DNA from: Methylotenera sp. | GTDB lineage: Bacteria; Pseudomonadota; Gammaproteobacteria; Burkholderiales; Methylophilaceae | DNA: 36,967 nucleotides | Assembly (NCBI RefSeq): GCF_029946165.1 | Contig: NZ_JAQSDZ010000024.1 | Span: 99,825 to 136,791, forward strand | Direction of reading: 5' to 3' | In this document: one piece after another, positions 17,906-27,548 of the stretch | How the letters are laid out: every line of letters starts with the position of its first letter | Numbering within the stretch: the stretch's first letter is position 1 | Notes under the pieces: model-generated | Told to the model about the DNA's origin: nothing | Seen by the model: the letters and a program-made list of their open reading frames with translations, nothing else | The model's database searches: none | Position numbers and translations under genes: made by a program

Positions 17906-18283
17906 ATGACAAACACGAATCAACAAAACACTATTGAGTTATTGCAAGCTGAACTTAATCATCCTGAATGGGATGAGCCGATTGTTTGCCGTGTAGAGGT
18001 AGATTTGCCAACATGGCTTTCTCAATTGGCAGGTGGCCGCGATTGGGAGGTTTATTCTGAAGAAGAGGAAGAAAACTGCATTAGTTTTGCAATGCGTCAA
18101 GGTTCGCCTGACAAAAAGCATGTACCTAAATTAGCAGAGGTCACTTTGTACCACAACGGCTATGCCATTGTAGATGTTGATGGTAAGTCTTTGTTTGATG
18201 GATCGTTAACTTCAGGCGCTAACGAGTGCGCGCACTTAAGCTATTATCATGCAGATAGTGGCGAGAAAATTACTTTGAATTAA
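17906..18283 (+). CDS. Small acidic protein of unknown function
   Basis: I do not recognise this 125-residue protein. It has no signal peptide or membrane segment. The N-terminus is Gln/Asn-rich; the middle holds RDWEVYSEEEEENCISFAM, with a run of five glutamates; and the C-terminal half looks beta-rich (AEVTLYHNGYAIVDVDGKSLFDGSL). Only two or three Cys and scattered His are seen, with no metal motif. A strong AAGGAA precedes the ATG. Codon use resembles its neighbours and it stands alone between pilD and ispB with its own promoter-like sequence, so it is a real gene. Its stop lies 30 bases from that of convergent ispB. Confidence 0.75.
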   Translation: MTNTNQQNTIELLQAELNHPEWDEPIVCRVEVDLPTWLSQLAGGRDWEVYSEEEEENCISFAMRQGSPDKKHVPKLAEVTLYHNGYAIVDVDGKSLFDGSLTSGANECAHLSYYHADSGEKITLN

Positions 18284-18304
18284 TGATATTCAATCAAATG
18301 GAGA

Positions 18305-18332
18305 AGTCACTAGTTAGTAATTTCTAGTGACT
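18305..18332. terminator. Hairpin between convergent genes
   Basis: AGTCACTAG and CTAGTGACT form a perfect 9-base stem around a 10-base loop. It includes the stop codon of ispB and sits 21 bases after the stop of the 17906 gene. There is no T-run on either side, so it is at most a weak or factor-assisted terminator or an mRNA 3'-end protector. Confidence 0.35.
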
Positions 18333-19312
18333 GAAAATTCAGCTAAAGTTAACATGGCTTGCTTGTATGGTGAATCTGAAAAATGCGCGATAGCAGCACA
18401 AGCTAATTCAGATTCTTTACCTGCCACCTTCCGTACATGATCTAAAGCGCCCGTTCGTTCCACGGCACTTAATACACTAGCTAAATCCTCCAAGCCTCCG
18501 TCTACGATAGCGCGCTTTATTATTTCTGCTTCTGCGGCTGTGCCGTTGCGCATGGCATATAACAAGGGAAGTGTGGGTTTTCCTTCGCTGAGATCATCAC
18601 CTAAGTTTTTGCCTATCTCTAAGGTATTTCCGCTTAAATCAAGCACATCGTCAATGAGTTGGAAGGCAGTGCCAATATGCATGCCATATTGGCTTAATGC
18701 TTCTTCATCGTTGGGTGAGGCCTTGCTGATAATTGCACCTAGACGTGTGGCAGCTTCAAATAGTTTGGCAGTTTTGTAATGAATGACCTGAAGATAAGCT
18801 TCATCTGTCACATCGGCATTATGTATATTCAATAATTGCAGCACTTCGCCTTCGGCAATAATGTTGGTGGCGTTGCTTAATACCTCCATTACGCGCATAT
18901 TTTGCACAGCCACCATCATTTGAAAAGCGCGTGAATAGACGAAGTCACCGACTAACACGCTAGCTGCATTACCAAAAATAGCATTGGCAGTATTTTGCCC
19001 GCGTCGTTTTGACGACTCATCCACAACATCGTCATGCAGTAATGTGGCAGTATGAATAAACTCAACTACTGCGGCTAGTTGGTGATGTTCAGGTTTCACT
19101 GCTCCAAAAAGTCCACCAGAAAGCAGTACCAATATGGGACGTAAGCGCTTACCACCGCTATTCACAATGTAATGTGCAACCTGATTAACCAAACTGACTT
19201 CTGAGTGTAAGGAGTGCGTAATAACTGTATTCACAGCTTGAATATCAGCAGCGATGCAAGATTGAATGGTGTTTAATGGCGAACTATTTATTAGAGTATT
19301 GCTTTGCGTCAC
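18314..19312 (-). CDS. ispB: Octaprenyl diphosphate synthase (trans-polyprenyl synthase)
   Basis: Builds the long polyprenyl diphosphate side chain of ubiquinone from IPP and an allylic primer. Both aspartate-rich motifs are intact: LLHDDVVDES (DDxxD at 94-98) and LIDDVLDLSG (221-225). GGKRLRP near residue 54 binds IPP. At 332 residues the length is normal. The start codon is GTG (19310-19312), with AAGG about nine bases upstream. It is divergent from rplU, the usual arrangement in beta- and gammaproteobacteria. The exact chain length (usually C40) cannot be read from sequence. Confidence 0.94.
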   Translation of the reverse strand: MTQSNTLINSSPLNTIQSCIAADIQAVNTVITHSLHSEVSLVNQVAHYIVNSGGKRLRPILVLLSGGLFGAVKPEHHQLAAVVEFIHTATLLHDDVVDESSKRRGQNTANAIFGNAASVLVGDFVYSRAFQMMVAVQNMRVMEVLSNATNIIAEGEVLQLLNIHNADVTDEAYLQVIHYKTAKLFEAATRLGAIISKASPNDEEALSQYGMHIGTAFQLIDDVLDLSGNTLEIGKNLGDDLSEGKPTLPLLYAMRNGTAAEAEIIKRAIVDGGLEDLASVLSAVERTGALDHVRKVAGKESELACAAIAHFSDSPYKQAMLTLAEFSVTRNY

Positions 19313-19467
19313 GATAATAAACCTTAAAAAGTAGCGAATATTTTATCACAGCCAACTTTCAAGGTTGAGTTATAGCTGTTTTATATCCTGTTAATAGCCC
19401 ATAAATCGTGAGATAATTATTAATTAAGATGAATGCGGCAGTTTTTTAAAATTGCTTGCGATTATGG

Positions 19468-19496
19468 TTTGCTTTGCTAGATTATTTGCGTATAAT
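19468..19496 (+). promoter_or_regulatory. Candidate sigma70 promoter for rplU-rpmA
   Basis: TATAAT (19491-19496, perfect) with TTTGCT as a partial -35 (19468-19473) and a 17-base spacer. It lies 37 bases before the rplU ATG, a short leader typical of a ribosomal protein operon. Confidence 0.6.
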
Positions 19497-19533
19497 GCCG
19501 AGTTCTTTAGAAAGCGTAATTTAAGGCTCAATC

Positions 19534-19899
19534 ATGTATGCTGTAATTAAAACTGGTGGTAAGCAATATCGCGTAATTTCAGGCGAAAGATTAAAAGTTG
19601 AAAAATTAGAAGTTGAAGTTGGCGGTACTGTTACGCTAGATCAAATTTTAATGGTTTCAGATGGTGAAAGCACAACCATCGGATCACCTATCATTAACGG
19701 CGCAACTGTAAAAGCAACCGTGCTTTCACATGGCCGTGGTGACAAGGTAATGATTTTCAAATTCCGTCGTCGTAAACATTATCGTAAAACACAAGGCCAT
19801 CGCCAAAGTTTTACTGAAATCCAAATCGGCGAAATTTTAGCTGCAGGTCAAGCTGCTGCAAAACCAGCAAAAGCAAAAGCCGCTAAAGCTGCAGAATAA
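19534..19899 (+). CDS. rplU: 50S ribosomal protein L21
   Basis: A structural protein of the large ribosomal subunit that contacts 23S rRNA with L20. [14 protein letters not shown] is the classic family start, and [16 protein letters not shown] is the conserved basic stretch. At 121 residues it exceeds the usual 103 or so because of a tail of Ala, Lys and Pro after EILAAG. AAGG precedes the ATG. rpmA follows 33 bases later and shares the transcript. Confidence 0.98.
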   Translation: MYAVIKTGGKQYRVISGERLKVEKLEVEVGGTVTLDQILMVSDGESTTIGSPIINGATVKATVLSHGRGDKVMIFKFRRRKHYRKTQGHRQSFTEIQIGEILAAGQAAAKPAKAKAAKAAE

Positions 19900-19932
19900 T
19901 TGAAGCAATAAATAAGACTTAAGGATTAAATC

Positions 19933-20193
19933 ATGGCACACAAAAAAGCAGGCGGTAGTTCACGTAACGGTCGCGATTCACACTCACAACGACTAGGTGT
20001 TAAAGCATTTGGTGAAACAGTTGTGACAGCAGGTAGTATCATTGTTCGTCAACGCGGTACAAAAATGCACGCAGGCGAAAATGTTGGCATGGGTAAAGAT
20101 CATACTTTGTTCGCAAAAGCGGACGGTAAAGTATCATTTGCAATTAAAGGCGCTTTAAAACGCCACACTGTAAGCATTATTGTTGCAGCTTAA
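19933..20193 (+). CDS. rpmA: 50S ribosomal protein L27
   Basis: A large-subunit protein whose N-terminus reaches the peptidyl-transferase centre. [24 protein letters not shown] is split here by standard features: KKAGGS, then NGRDS. It has the normal length of 86 residues. There is no N-terminal leader of the Firmicute kind. AAGGA precedes the ATG. A strong terminator follows 18 bases after the stop. Confidence 0.98.
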   Translation: MAHKKAGGSSRNGRDSHSQRLGVKAFGETVVTAGSIIVRQRGTKMHAGENVGMGKDHTLFAKADGKVSFAIKGALKRHTVSIIVAA

Positions 20194-20210
20194 GTTAAAA
20201 TAACTTTATT

Positions 20211-20241
20211 AAAGCCTCATCGTTTGATGGGGCTTTTTTAT
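20211..20241 (+). terminator. Rho-independent terminator of rplU-rpmA
   Basis: AAAGCCTCATC (20211-20221), loop GTTT, GATGGGGCTTT (20226-20236; one G-T wobble), followed by further Ts. This is a classic stem and T-run 18 bases after the rpmA stop, so obgE needs readthrough or its own promoter. Confidence 0.85.
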
Positions 20242-20309
20242 TTGGTAAACTCTCATGTGTGAATAATCAGTTTAAGCTGATTAACTCCACTGAAAGACCT
20301 TTACATACA

Positions 20310-20323
20310 GGAATGACGGGATT
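20310..20323 (+). repeat. Half copy of the ATTCC/GGAAT palindromic repeat
   Basis: GGAATGACGGGATT is identical to the right arm and flank of the full repeat at 30457-30489. The matching left arm is missing. It sits in the leader between the rpmA terminator and obgE and looks like a decayed copy. Confidence 0.45.
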
Positions 20324-20369
20324 GCTTTAATTTATAGCTGTTTTAAAAGTTAAAGTACTTCTGCATTAG

Positions 20370-21467
<1,098 letters not shown>

Positions 21468-21469
21468 AA

Positions 21470-22630
21470 ATGATTGCCGTGGAATCTCAATCGCTCAAAT
21501 CAATTTCTACATCACAATCACTTTTGTTTGATGCAAAAGTCATTGTGGTGAAGGTTGGCTCTAGCCTTGTCACCAACAATGGCAATGGTTTAGATCGAGC
21601 GGCAATTGCGGCTTGGGCGGCGCAAATTGCTACTTTGGTGCAACAAGGTAAGCAGGTCGTGTTAGTTTCCAGTGGGGCTGTTGCAGAAGGCATGCAAAGA
21701 CTGGGATGGAAGAAACGCCCAACCGCCGTGAATGAATTACAAGCTGCAGCAGCGGTAGGTCAAATGGGTTTGGTGCAGATGTATGAAAGCTGTTTTACTG
21801 AACATCAATTGCATACTGCGCAAGTGTTGTTAACCCACGACGATTTAGCTGATAGAAAGCGCTATTTGAATGCGCGTAGCACTTTGCGTACATTGCTGGA
21901 TTTGAAAGTCATTCCTATCATCAATGAAAATGATACGGTTGTGACGGATGAAATTCGCTTTGGTGATAATGATACTTTAGGCTCATTAGTCGCGAATTTA
22001 ATTGAGGCTGATACTTTGGTGATTTTGACGGATCAGCAAGGTTTGTATTCTGCGGATCCGCGTAAAGATAAAGATGTTAAATTCATACAACATGCTACGG
22101 CTGGCGATGCTGCGTTAGAGCAGATGGCCGGTGGCGCAGGTAGTAGCGTAGGTACTGGCGGTATGTTAACCAAGATTCTTGCTGCAAAACGTGCGTCAAG
22201 AAGTGGCGCGAATACTATTATTGCTTCAGGTCGTGAGAAGAGCGTACTGGTTCGTTTAGCCGCAGGTGAAGTGATTGGCACACATCTACAAACCACAGAA
22301 ATGAAAACGACTGCCCGGAAACAATGGCTGGCGGATCATTTGCAGTTGCGTGGCAAATTAACGCTAGACGCCGGCGCGGTAAAAGTCATCAAGCAAGATG
22401 GTAAGAGTTTATTGTCAATTGGTGTAACAGCCGTTGAAGGTAGCTTTGAACGTGGCGAAGTTGTTGCGTGTTGCGATGAAAACGGCGTTGAGTTAGCACG
22501 TGGTTTGGTCAATTACTCAGCCATGGAAGCCGCGAGAATCATGCGAAAATCGAGTAAAGAAATTGAAAAGATATTGGGCTACGTGGAAGAAGCTGAGTTA
22601 ATACATAGAGACAATTTAGTCTTGTTATAA
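21470..22630 (+). CDS. proB: Glutamate 5-kinase
   Basis: Phosphorylates glutamate to gamma-glutamyl phosphate, the first step of proline synthesis. The amino-acid kinase domain shows [24 protein letters not shown] and [18 protein letters not shown], with [16 protein letters not shown]-terminal PUA domain (about 290-375) is present, as in E. coli ProB, from [11 protein letters not shown] to [11 protein letters not shown]. The length of 386 residues includes about 20 residues before the kinase core. The ATG is two bases after the obgE stop, so the start fits translational coupling. proA is not in the window. Confidence 0.96.
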   Translation: MIAVESQSLKSISTSQSLLFDAKVIVVKVGSSLVTNNGNGLDRAAIAAWAAQIATLVQQGKQVVLVSSGAVAEGMQRLGWKKRPTAVNELQAAAAVGQMGLVQMYESCFTEHQLHTAQVLLTHDDLADRKRYLNARSTLRTLLDLKVIPIINENDTVVTDEIRFGDNDTLGSLVANLIEADTLVILTDQQGLYSADPRKDKDVKFIQHATAGDAALEQMAGGAGSSVGTGGMLTKILAAKRASRSGANTIIASGREKSVLVRLAAGEVIGTHLQTTEMKTTARKQWLADHLQLRGKLTLDAGAVKVIKQDGKSLLSIGVTAVEGSFERGEVVACCDENGVELARGLVNYSAMEAARIMRKSSKEIEKILGYVEEAELIHRDNLVLL

Positions 22631-22703
22631 GCCTTGGCTTAACTAAACTTAAAATTTAATGTTTTGTGAACTAGATACATAAAGAATAACAAAAGGAATG
22701 TTA

Positions 22704-23201
22704 ATGAACAAACAACCTTTAGTAGCGATTATTATGGGCTCTGATAGTGACTGGCCTATTATGAAAGCTGCTGCCCAAATATTAGCCGATTTTGATATTG
22801 CCTATACGGCGGATGTGGTTTCAGCGCACCGCACACCAGATTTAATGTTTAGTTTTGCAGAAACTGCCGCACAAAAAGGCTACCAAGTGATTATCGCTGG
22901 TGCAGGCGGCGCGGCACATTTGCCTGGCATGGTAGCGGCTAAAACTACTTTGCCAGTTTTAGGCGTGCCAGTGCCTTCTAAGCATCTGCAAGGTCAGGAC
23001 TCACTTTTTTCTATTGTACAAATGCCTAAAGGCATCCCAGTGGCTACCTTTGCAATTGGCGAAGCTGGCGCAGCAAACGCTGGATTATTTGCCGCCTCAA
23101 TTTTAGCGAATCATGATGCCGCTTTAGCCAAAAAATTAAGTGAATTCCGTACTACACAGGCTGCAAAAGTGCATGCCATGGAGTTAAGCGACAAGCCTTA
23201 A
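22704..23201 (+). CDS. purE: N5-carboxyaminoimidazole ribonucleotide mutase
   Basis: Converts N5-CAIR to CAIR in purine synthesis. Class I PurE motifs are present: [18 protein letters not shown] and [14 protein letters not shown]. Two ATGs lie six bases apart (22698 and 22704). The AAAAGGA just before the first is well spaced only for the second, so I choose 22704, giving 165 residues. purK follows 56 bases later and uses the pathway's preceding step, so the pair forms one unit. Confidence 0.96.
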   Translation: MNKQPLVAIIMGSDSDWPIMKAAAQILADFDIAYTADVVSAHRTPDLMFSFAETAAQKGYQVIIAGAGGAAHLPGMVAAKTTLPVLGVPVPSKHLQGQDSLFSIVQMPKGIPVATFAIGEAGAANAGLFAASILANHDAALAKKLSEFRTTQAAKVHAMELSDKP

Positions 23202-23257
23202 TTGTTTTCAAGTTAAATATTACTAAGTTTTAATATCAATCAAACAGTATTCAATAT

Positions 23258-24424
23258 ATGAACCATCATCAAGAACAAACATCAGTCATTCTCCCACCTG
23301 CAATGCTAGGTATGCTTGGAGGCGGTCAACTTGGTCGTTTTTTTGTAGTAGCTGCCCACGAAATGGGTTACAAAGTCACAGTGTTGGATCCTGATGTGAA
23401 TAGCCCAGCTGGCAAAATTGCTGATGTGCATATTTGTGCGGCTTTTGATGATAAAGCGGCTTTATTGAAATTAGCCAACACTTGTGAAGCAATCACTACC
23501 GAATTCGAAAATGTACCAGCAGACTCACTATCATTTTTAGCTGAAACTAAACCTGTTCGCCCAAGCGCTTACAGCGTTGCGATTGCGCAGCATCGTGTAA
23601 GTGAAAAAAACTTTCTAAAACATGCGGGCTTGCCAGTCGCGCCATTCGAAGTTATCAATGAAGTTGAGGACTTACCGAATGATGATAGCGATATTTACCC
23701 AGCCATTCTAAAAGTTGCACGATTTGGTTACGATGGTAAAGGTCAGGCTAGAGTAATCAACCAGCATGAAGCACAACTTGCCTTTGCCCAATTTGAGCGC
23801 GAAGAATGTGTGCTAGAGAAAATGTTGAAACTTGATTATGAAGTTTCAGTCGTGTTAGCGCGTGATGTGCAAGGTAATGTAGCTACATTTCCAACTTCAG
23901 AAAATAGTCATCTCAACGGAATATTAGATGTTTCAATTATACCTGCGCGTGGTCGTGATGCTATTAGTCATCAAGCGCAAAAATTGGCTATTTTAGTCGC
24001 AGAAAAGTTGGCTTACACAGGCGTATTAGGCGTAGAGTTTTTTGTTTGTAACGGTGAATTGTTAGTGAATGAAATTGCGCCTAGACCGCATAACTCTGGT
24101 CATTATACGATAGATGCTTGTGTGACGAATCAGTTTGAGCAGCAAGTGCGTGCAATGACAGGCTTGCCATTAGGAAGCGCTCGGCAACATAGTTCCGCTG
24201 TGATGGTCAATTTATTGGGTGATATATGGCCTGAAGATTCAGATTCTGCACCTGAGTGGCAAGTAGCATTAAATAACCCAATGTTGAAAATGCATTTATA
24301 CGGTAAACAACAAGCACGTTTAGGTAGAAAAATGGGGCATTTTACCGTGATTAATGTGAACCGTGATGAAGCGCTTAAACAAGCAATGCAAGTACGAGCA
24401 GACCTGAAAATTGGAGAACAATAA
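23258..24424 (+). CDS. purK: N5-carboxyaminoimidazole ribonucleotide synthase
   Basis: ATP-dependent carboxylation of AIR with bicarbonate to N5-CAIR, the substrate of PurE. ATP-grasp family landmarks are visible: GMLGGGQLGRFF at the N-terminus, TEFENVP, RFGYDGKGQ in the ATP-binding lobe and NEIAPRPHNSGHYTIDAC near the active site. The length of 388 residues is normal. There is no clear Shine-Dalgarno before the ATG, so it may depend on coupling to purE or on a weak site. A strong bidirectional terminator follows. Confidence 0.96.
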   Translation: MNHHQEQTSVILPPAMLGMLGGGQLGRFFVVAAHEMGYKVTVLDPDVNSPAGKIADVHICAAFDDKAALLKLANTCEAITTEFENVPADSLSFLAETKPVRPSAYSVAIAQHRVSEKNFLKHAGLPVAPFEVINEVEDLPNDDSDIYPAILKVARFGYDGKGQARVINQHEAQLAFAQFEREECVLEKMLKLDYEVSVVLARDVQGNVATFPTSENSHLNGILDVSIIPARGRDAISHQAQKLAILVAEKLAYTGVLGVEFFVCNGELLVNEIAPRPHNSGHYTIDACVTNQFEQQVRAMTGLPLGSARQHSSAVMVNLLGDIWPEDSDSAPEWQVALNNPMLKMHLYGKQQARLGRKMGHFTVINVNRDEALKQAMQVRADLKIGEQ

Positions 24425-24430
24425 TTGGCT

Positions 24431-24460
24431 AAAATTGATTAGAAGTTCTTAATCAATTTT
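24431..24460. repeat. Perfect 10-base inverted repeat after purK
   Basis: AAAATTGATT, a 10-base loop, then AATCAATTTT. The stem is perfect but AT-only apart from one G-C pair. It starts seven bases after the purK stop and lies directly before the GC-rich terminator. It may be an mRNA 3'-end structure or a weak binding site. Confidence 0.4.
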
Positions 24461-24468
24461 AGGTAACA

Positions 24469-24497
24469 AAAAAAGCCTCGCATTGCGAGGCTTTTTT
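24469..24497. terminator. Bidirectional Rho-independent terminator
   Basis: Six As, GCCTCGC, loop ATT, GCGAGGC, six Ts: a perfect 13-base stem symmetric enough to end transcription from both sides, purK on the plus strand and rpsT on the minus strand. Confidence 0.93.
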
Positions 24498-24511
24498 ACT
24501 AAATACAACTA

Positions 24512-24847
24512 TTACGCTGTTTTAGATGCAGCTTTAGCTTTAGGCGCGGCTTTTACTTTCGCAGCTACAGCTACAGGAGCTTCAGCAGACATCGCTTTAA
24601 TCGCAGCATTTAAGCGGCTTTTATGACGTGATGCTTTATTTTTATGAATGATGTTTTTGTCCGCAATGCGGTCAATAACACTAACATTCTCGCTATATGC
24701 AGCAGTAGCGGCAACTTTATCGCCAGCTTCTACAGCTTTAATAATTTTTTTAATCGCGGTACGCAAAGTAGAACGCAAACTTGCATTGTGAGCGCGTTGC
24801 TTAACTGCTTGACGAGCACGTTTTCTTGCTTGTGCGGTATTTGCCAT
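24512..24847 (-). CDS. rpsT: 30S ribosomal protein S20
   Basis: A small-subunit protein that binds 16S r[19 protein letters not shown] is the family start, followed by the three-helix Lys/Arg/Ala-rich body with [19 protein letters not shown]. At 111 residues it is longer than the usual 87 or so because of a tail rich in Ala, Lys and Val after [16 protein letters not shown] sits seven bases before the ATG. A good promoter lies upstream and the gene is divergent from murJ. Confidence 0.97.
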   Translation of the reverse strand: MANTAQARKRARQAVKQRAHNASLRSTLRTAIKKIIKAVEAGDKVAATAAYSENVSVIDRIADKNIIHKNKASRHKSRLNAAIKAMSAEAPVAVAAKVKAAPKAKAASKTA

Positions 24848-24900
24848 CTATGTTTCTTTCCTAAAGGGTGCTAAAAGCTATTCGAAATACGAAGCCCGTA

Positions 24901-24929
24901 ATAATAGCTATTTTCTAAACACATTGCAA
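24901..24929 (-). promoter_or_regulatory. Candidate sigma70 promoter for rpsT
   Basis: On the minus strand: TTGCAA as the -35 element, a 17-base spacer, TATTAT as the -10 element (five of six matches). It would give a leader of about 45 bases to the rpsT ATG, suitable for a highly expressed ribosomal gene. Confidence 0.65.
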
Positions 24930-24944
24930 GTTTAAATGAAGTAA

Positions 24945-24971
24945 ATATCATGGCTATTTGCCGCATGATAT
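24945..24971. promoter_or_regulatory. Inverted repeat in the rpsT/murJ intergenic region
   Basis: ATATCATG, 11 bases, CATGATAT: a perfect 8+8 inverted repeat upstream of both divergent genes. It could be an operator or simply part of the murJ promoter region. Confidence 0.3.
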
Positions 24972-25033
24972 CTGTTGGCATGATAAAATCGCGCAATATG
25001 CTGTTACTAAGCCAAACTTTCCCAATTTAAAAT

Positions 25034-26578
25034 ATGAATCTACTCAAAGCCTTAGCCAAAGTTGGCAGCATGACCTTTGTGTCTCGTATATTGGGATTTG
25101 TGCGCGATACCTTGATTGCTCGGGTGTTTGGCGCGGGTATGCTGAGCGATGCATTTATCGTTGCGTTCAAAATTCCTAATTTATTACGCAGAATTTCTGC
25201 CGAAGGTGCTTTTAGCCAGGCTTTCGTGCCTATTTTGGCTGAATATAAAAGCCAGCGTAGTTTTGATGAAACGCATAATCTGATTAGCCGCGTCGCCACA
25301 TGGTTAGGTTTGATTCTTGTGATTGTGACTGTGCTGGGTATGTTGGCTGCGCCGTGGATAGTCGCACTGATTGCGCCAGGTTTTACCGTAGATCAACCTA
25401 AAATGCAGCTGACGGTTGATTTGTTGCGTATTACTTTCCCTTATATTTTCTTTATTTCCTTAGTTTCAATGGCTGGTGGCGTGCTCAATACTTATAATAA
25501 GTTCGGCATTCCGGCATTTACCCCTGTTTGGTTGAATGTCAGCATGATTGCTGCCGTATTGTTTTTTGCTGACCATTTTGCCGAACCTATTAAAGTGTTG
25601 GCATGGGCGGTATTTTTTGGTGGATTTTTACAGTTAATTTTTCAGATTCCATTTCTAAAGCAAGTTGGCTTATTACCTAAGCTTGACTTTCATGCAGGTG
25701 ATGATGGCGTATGGCGCATTTTAAAGTTGATGGGGCCTGCTGTATTAGGTGTATCGGTTGCGCAGATTTCTATGATTACCAATACGATATTTGCATCTTT
25801 TTTAAAAACGGGTAGTGTGAGTTGGCTATATTACGCAGATAGATTAATGGAGTTCCCAACGGGCGTGCTCGGTGTGGCGCTTGGTACTATATTGCTGCCT
25901 AGTTTATCTAAAGCGTATGCGGGCAAGGATGAGAGTGAATACTCACAATTGTTAGATTGGGGCTTGCGTTTAACCTTTATTTTAGCGGCGCCTGCCGCGT
26001 TAGCTTTAGCTGTACTCGCCACGCCTCTGGTCACTGCTTTATTCCATTATGGTAAATTCACCCCAATTGACGTTGTGATGACACAGCAAGCACTTGTAGC
26101 CTATAGCGTTGGTTTGCTCGGTTTGATTCTAGTGAAAATTCTAGCGCCAGGCTTTTATGCGCGACAAAATATTAAAACACCAGTTAAAATTGCTGTTTTC
26201 ACATTGGTCATTACGCAATTAATGAACGTCTTGTTTATTTTTGTATTACATTTACAGCATGCTGGTCTAGCCTTGGCGATTGGCTTGGGTGCATGTATCA
26301 ATGCGTCATTACTTTATTATCATTTGCGCCAGCATAATATTTTTCAGCCGCAAGCTGGTTGGACGATTTTTTTGCTCAAACTCCTGGTCGCGCTTAGCGT
26401 CATGGGCGTCACGCTTTATTTTGCGATGGGTGATACGGCTGCTTGGCTACATTATGGCTTAATGAAACGGCTAATTTATCTTACAGGTTTAGTTACGCTT
26501 GGTGGCGCGAGCTATTTTGCAACCCTAATGTTGCTAGGCTTTAAGCCGCGTGATTACATTCGTAGAGTGACGCACTAA
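25034..26578 (+). CDS. murJ: Lipid II flippase MurJ
   Basis: Moves lipid II across the inner membrane for peptidoglycan synthesis. MOP-superfamily membrane protein of 514 residues with about 14 predicted membrane spans. The N-terminus [20 protein letters not shown] places the essential arginines at R18 and R24, matching E. coli MurJ numbering, and R52/R53 lie in [12 protein letters not shown]. The later conserved [20 protein letters not shown] is also present. No clear Shine-Dalgarno is seen before the ATG. ribF begins directly after its stop codon, which indicates coupled translation. Confidence 0.95.
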   Translation: MNLLKALAKVGSMTFVSRILGFVRDTLIARVFGAGMLSDAFIVAFKIPNLLRRISAEGAFSQAFVPILAEYKSQRSFDETHNLISRVATWLGLILVIVTVLGMLAAPWIVALIAPGFTVDQPKMQLTVDLLRITFPYIFFISLVSMAGGVLNTYNKFGIPAFTPVWLNVSMIAAVLFFADHFAEPIKVLAWAVFFGGFLQLIFQIPFLKQVGLLPKLDFHAGDDGVWRILKLMGPAVLGVSVAQISMITNTIFASFLKTGSVSWLYYADRLMEFPTGVLGVALGTILLPSLSKAYAGKDESEYSQLLDWGLRLTFILAAPAALALAVLATPLVTALFHYGKFTPIDVVMTQQALVAYSVGLLGLILVKILAPGFYARQNIKTPVKIAVFTLVITQLMNVLFIFVLHLQHAGLALAIGLGACINASLLYYHLRQHNIFQPQAGWTIFLLKLLVALSVMGVTLYFAMGDTAAWLHYGLMKRLIYLTGLVTLGGASYFATLMLLGFKPRDYIRRVTH

Positions 26579-27487
26579 ATGCAAATATTTCGTCATATTC
26601 CAACACGGCAACAGCAGCCATGCGCGCTGGCGATAGGCAATTTTGATGGCATGCATTTAGGGCATCAGGCCTTATTGCAAAAGTTGAATGAAACTGCAAA
26701 AGCACTTAATCTGACTTCTGCTGTGATGACCTTTGAACCGCATCCGCGTGAGTTTTTTGCGCCAGAAACCGCACCAGCGCGGCTAAGTTCATTGCGTGAA
26801 AAACTTGAGCATTTTGCTGAAGCTGGTGTTGAAACTACTTATGTATGCCGCTTCAATCGACGTTTAGCTAAGTTGACGCCGCAAGAGTTTATGAAAAGTA
26901 TTTTGCGTGATTCATTGAATGCGCAAGCTATTTTGGTTGGAGATGATTTTAGATTTGGCGCCATGCGTGCTGGTTCTATATTAGATTTTTTAGAAGCAAA
27001 GTTTAATCTTATAAGTTTGCCACAAGTTGATTTAGACGATGCTCGCGTTTCTAGCACTCGCGTGCGCTCTGCGCTGGCGACAGGCGCATTGAATGAAGCC
27101 TCTATATTGTTAGGCCGGCCATACAGCATAAGTGGCAAAGTGGTGCATGGTGCTAAGTTAGGTCGTCAACTTGGTTTTCCAACGGCTAATGTACATATGC
27201 GGCATGAGCGGCCTGCGTTAACGGGGGTGTTTGCAGTAAAATTAGACGGTATGAATAGTGTCGCTAATTTAGGTGTACGGCCGACAATTGCTGGCGTTTC
27301 AAAATTGATGTTAGAAGTGAATGTATTAGATTTTAATGCGGATTTATATGGTAAACATGTGCATGTAGAGTTTTTGCATAAAATACGTGATGAAGCTAAA
27401 TTTGATGGCTTAGATACCCTCAAAGCGCAAATTGCGAAAGATGTTGTTGCGGCAAGAAGCTATTTTGAAGCGACTAAGTTTAAGTAG
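26579..27487 (+). CDS. ribF: Bifunctional riboflavin kinase / FAD synthetase
   Basis: Makes FMN from riboflavin and ATP, then FAD from FMN and ATP. The N-terminal nucleotidyltransferase has GNFDGMHLGHQ (20-30) and SSTRVRSAL; the C-terminal kinase domain (about 180-300) has GRPYSISGKVVHGAKLGRQ, then GFPTANV, and later VANLGVRPT. The length of 302 residues is normal. The ATG touches the murJ stop codon with no spacer. In this group ribF is normally followed by ileS and lspA; here a palindromic repeat lies in the gap before ileS. Confidence 0.95.
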   Translation: MQIFRHIPTRQQQPCALAIGNFDGMHLGHQALLQKLNETAKALNLTSAVMTFEPHPREFFAPETAPARLSSLREKLEHFAEAGVETTYVCRFNRRLAKLTPQEFMKSILRDSLNAQAILVGDDFRFGAMRAGSILDFLEAKFNLISLPQVDLDDARVSSTRVRSALATGALNEASILLGRPYSISGKVVHGAKLGRQLGFPTANVHMRHERPALTGVFAVKLDGMNSVANLGVRPTIAGVSKLMLEVNVLDFNADLYGKHVHVEFLHKIRDEAKFDGLDTLKAQIAKDVVAARSYFEATKFK

Positions 27488-27495
27488 TAAAGACA

Positions 27496-27522
27496 CTGGA
27501 TTCCGACTTTCGTCGGAATGAC
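27496..27522 (+). repeat. ATTCC/GGAAT palindromic repeat, copy A
   Basis: CTGG, then the stem ATTCCGAC, loop TTTC, GTCGGAAT, then GAC. The 8-base stem is perfect and the flanks match copies B and C. It sits between ribF and ileS, and its hairpin could affect mRNA stability or coupling in the operon. Confidence 0.7.
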
Positions 27523-27548
27523 AATTAAGATTGATTAGAGATTTAAAA

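Noticed and set aside
19370-20345. The 14-mer TTATAGCTGTTTTA occurs upstream of rplU (19370-19383) and obgE (20332-20345)
   Set aside because: In an AT-leaning 37-kb window one or more 14-base matches are expected by chance, and no symmetry or promoter position supports a shared site.
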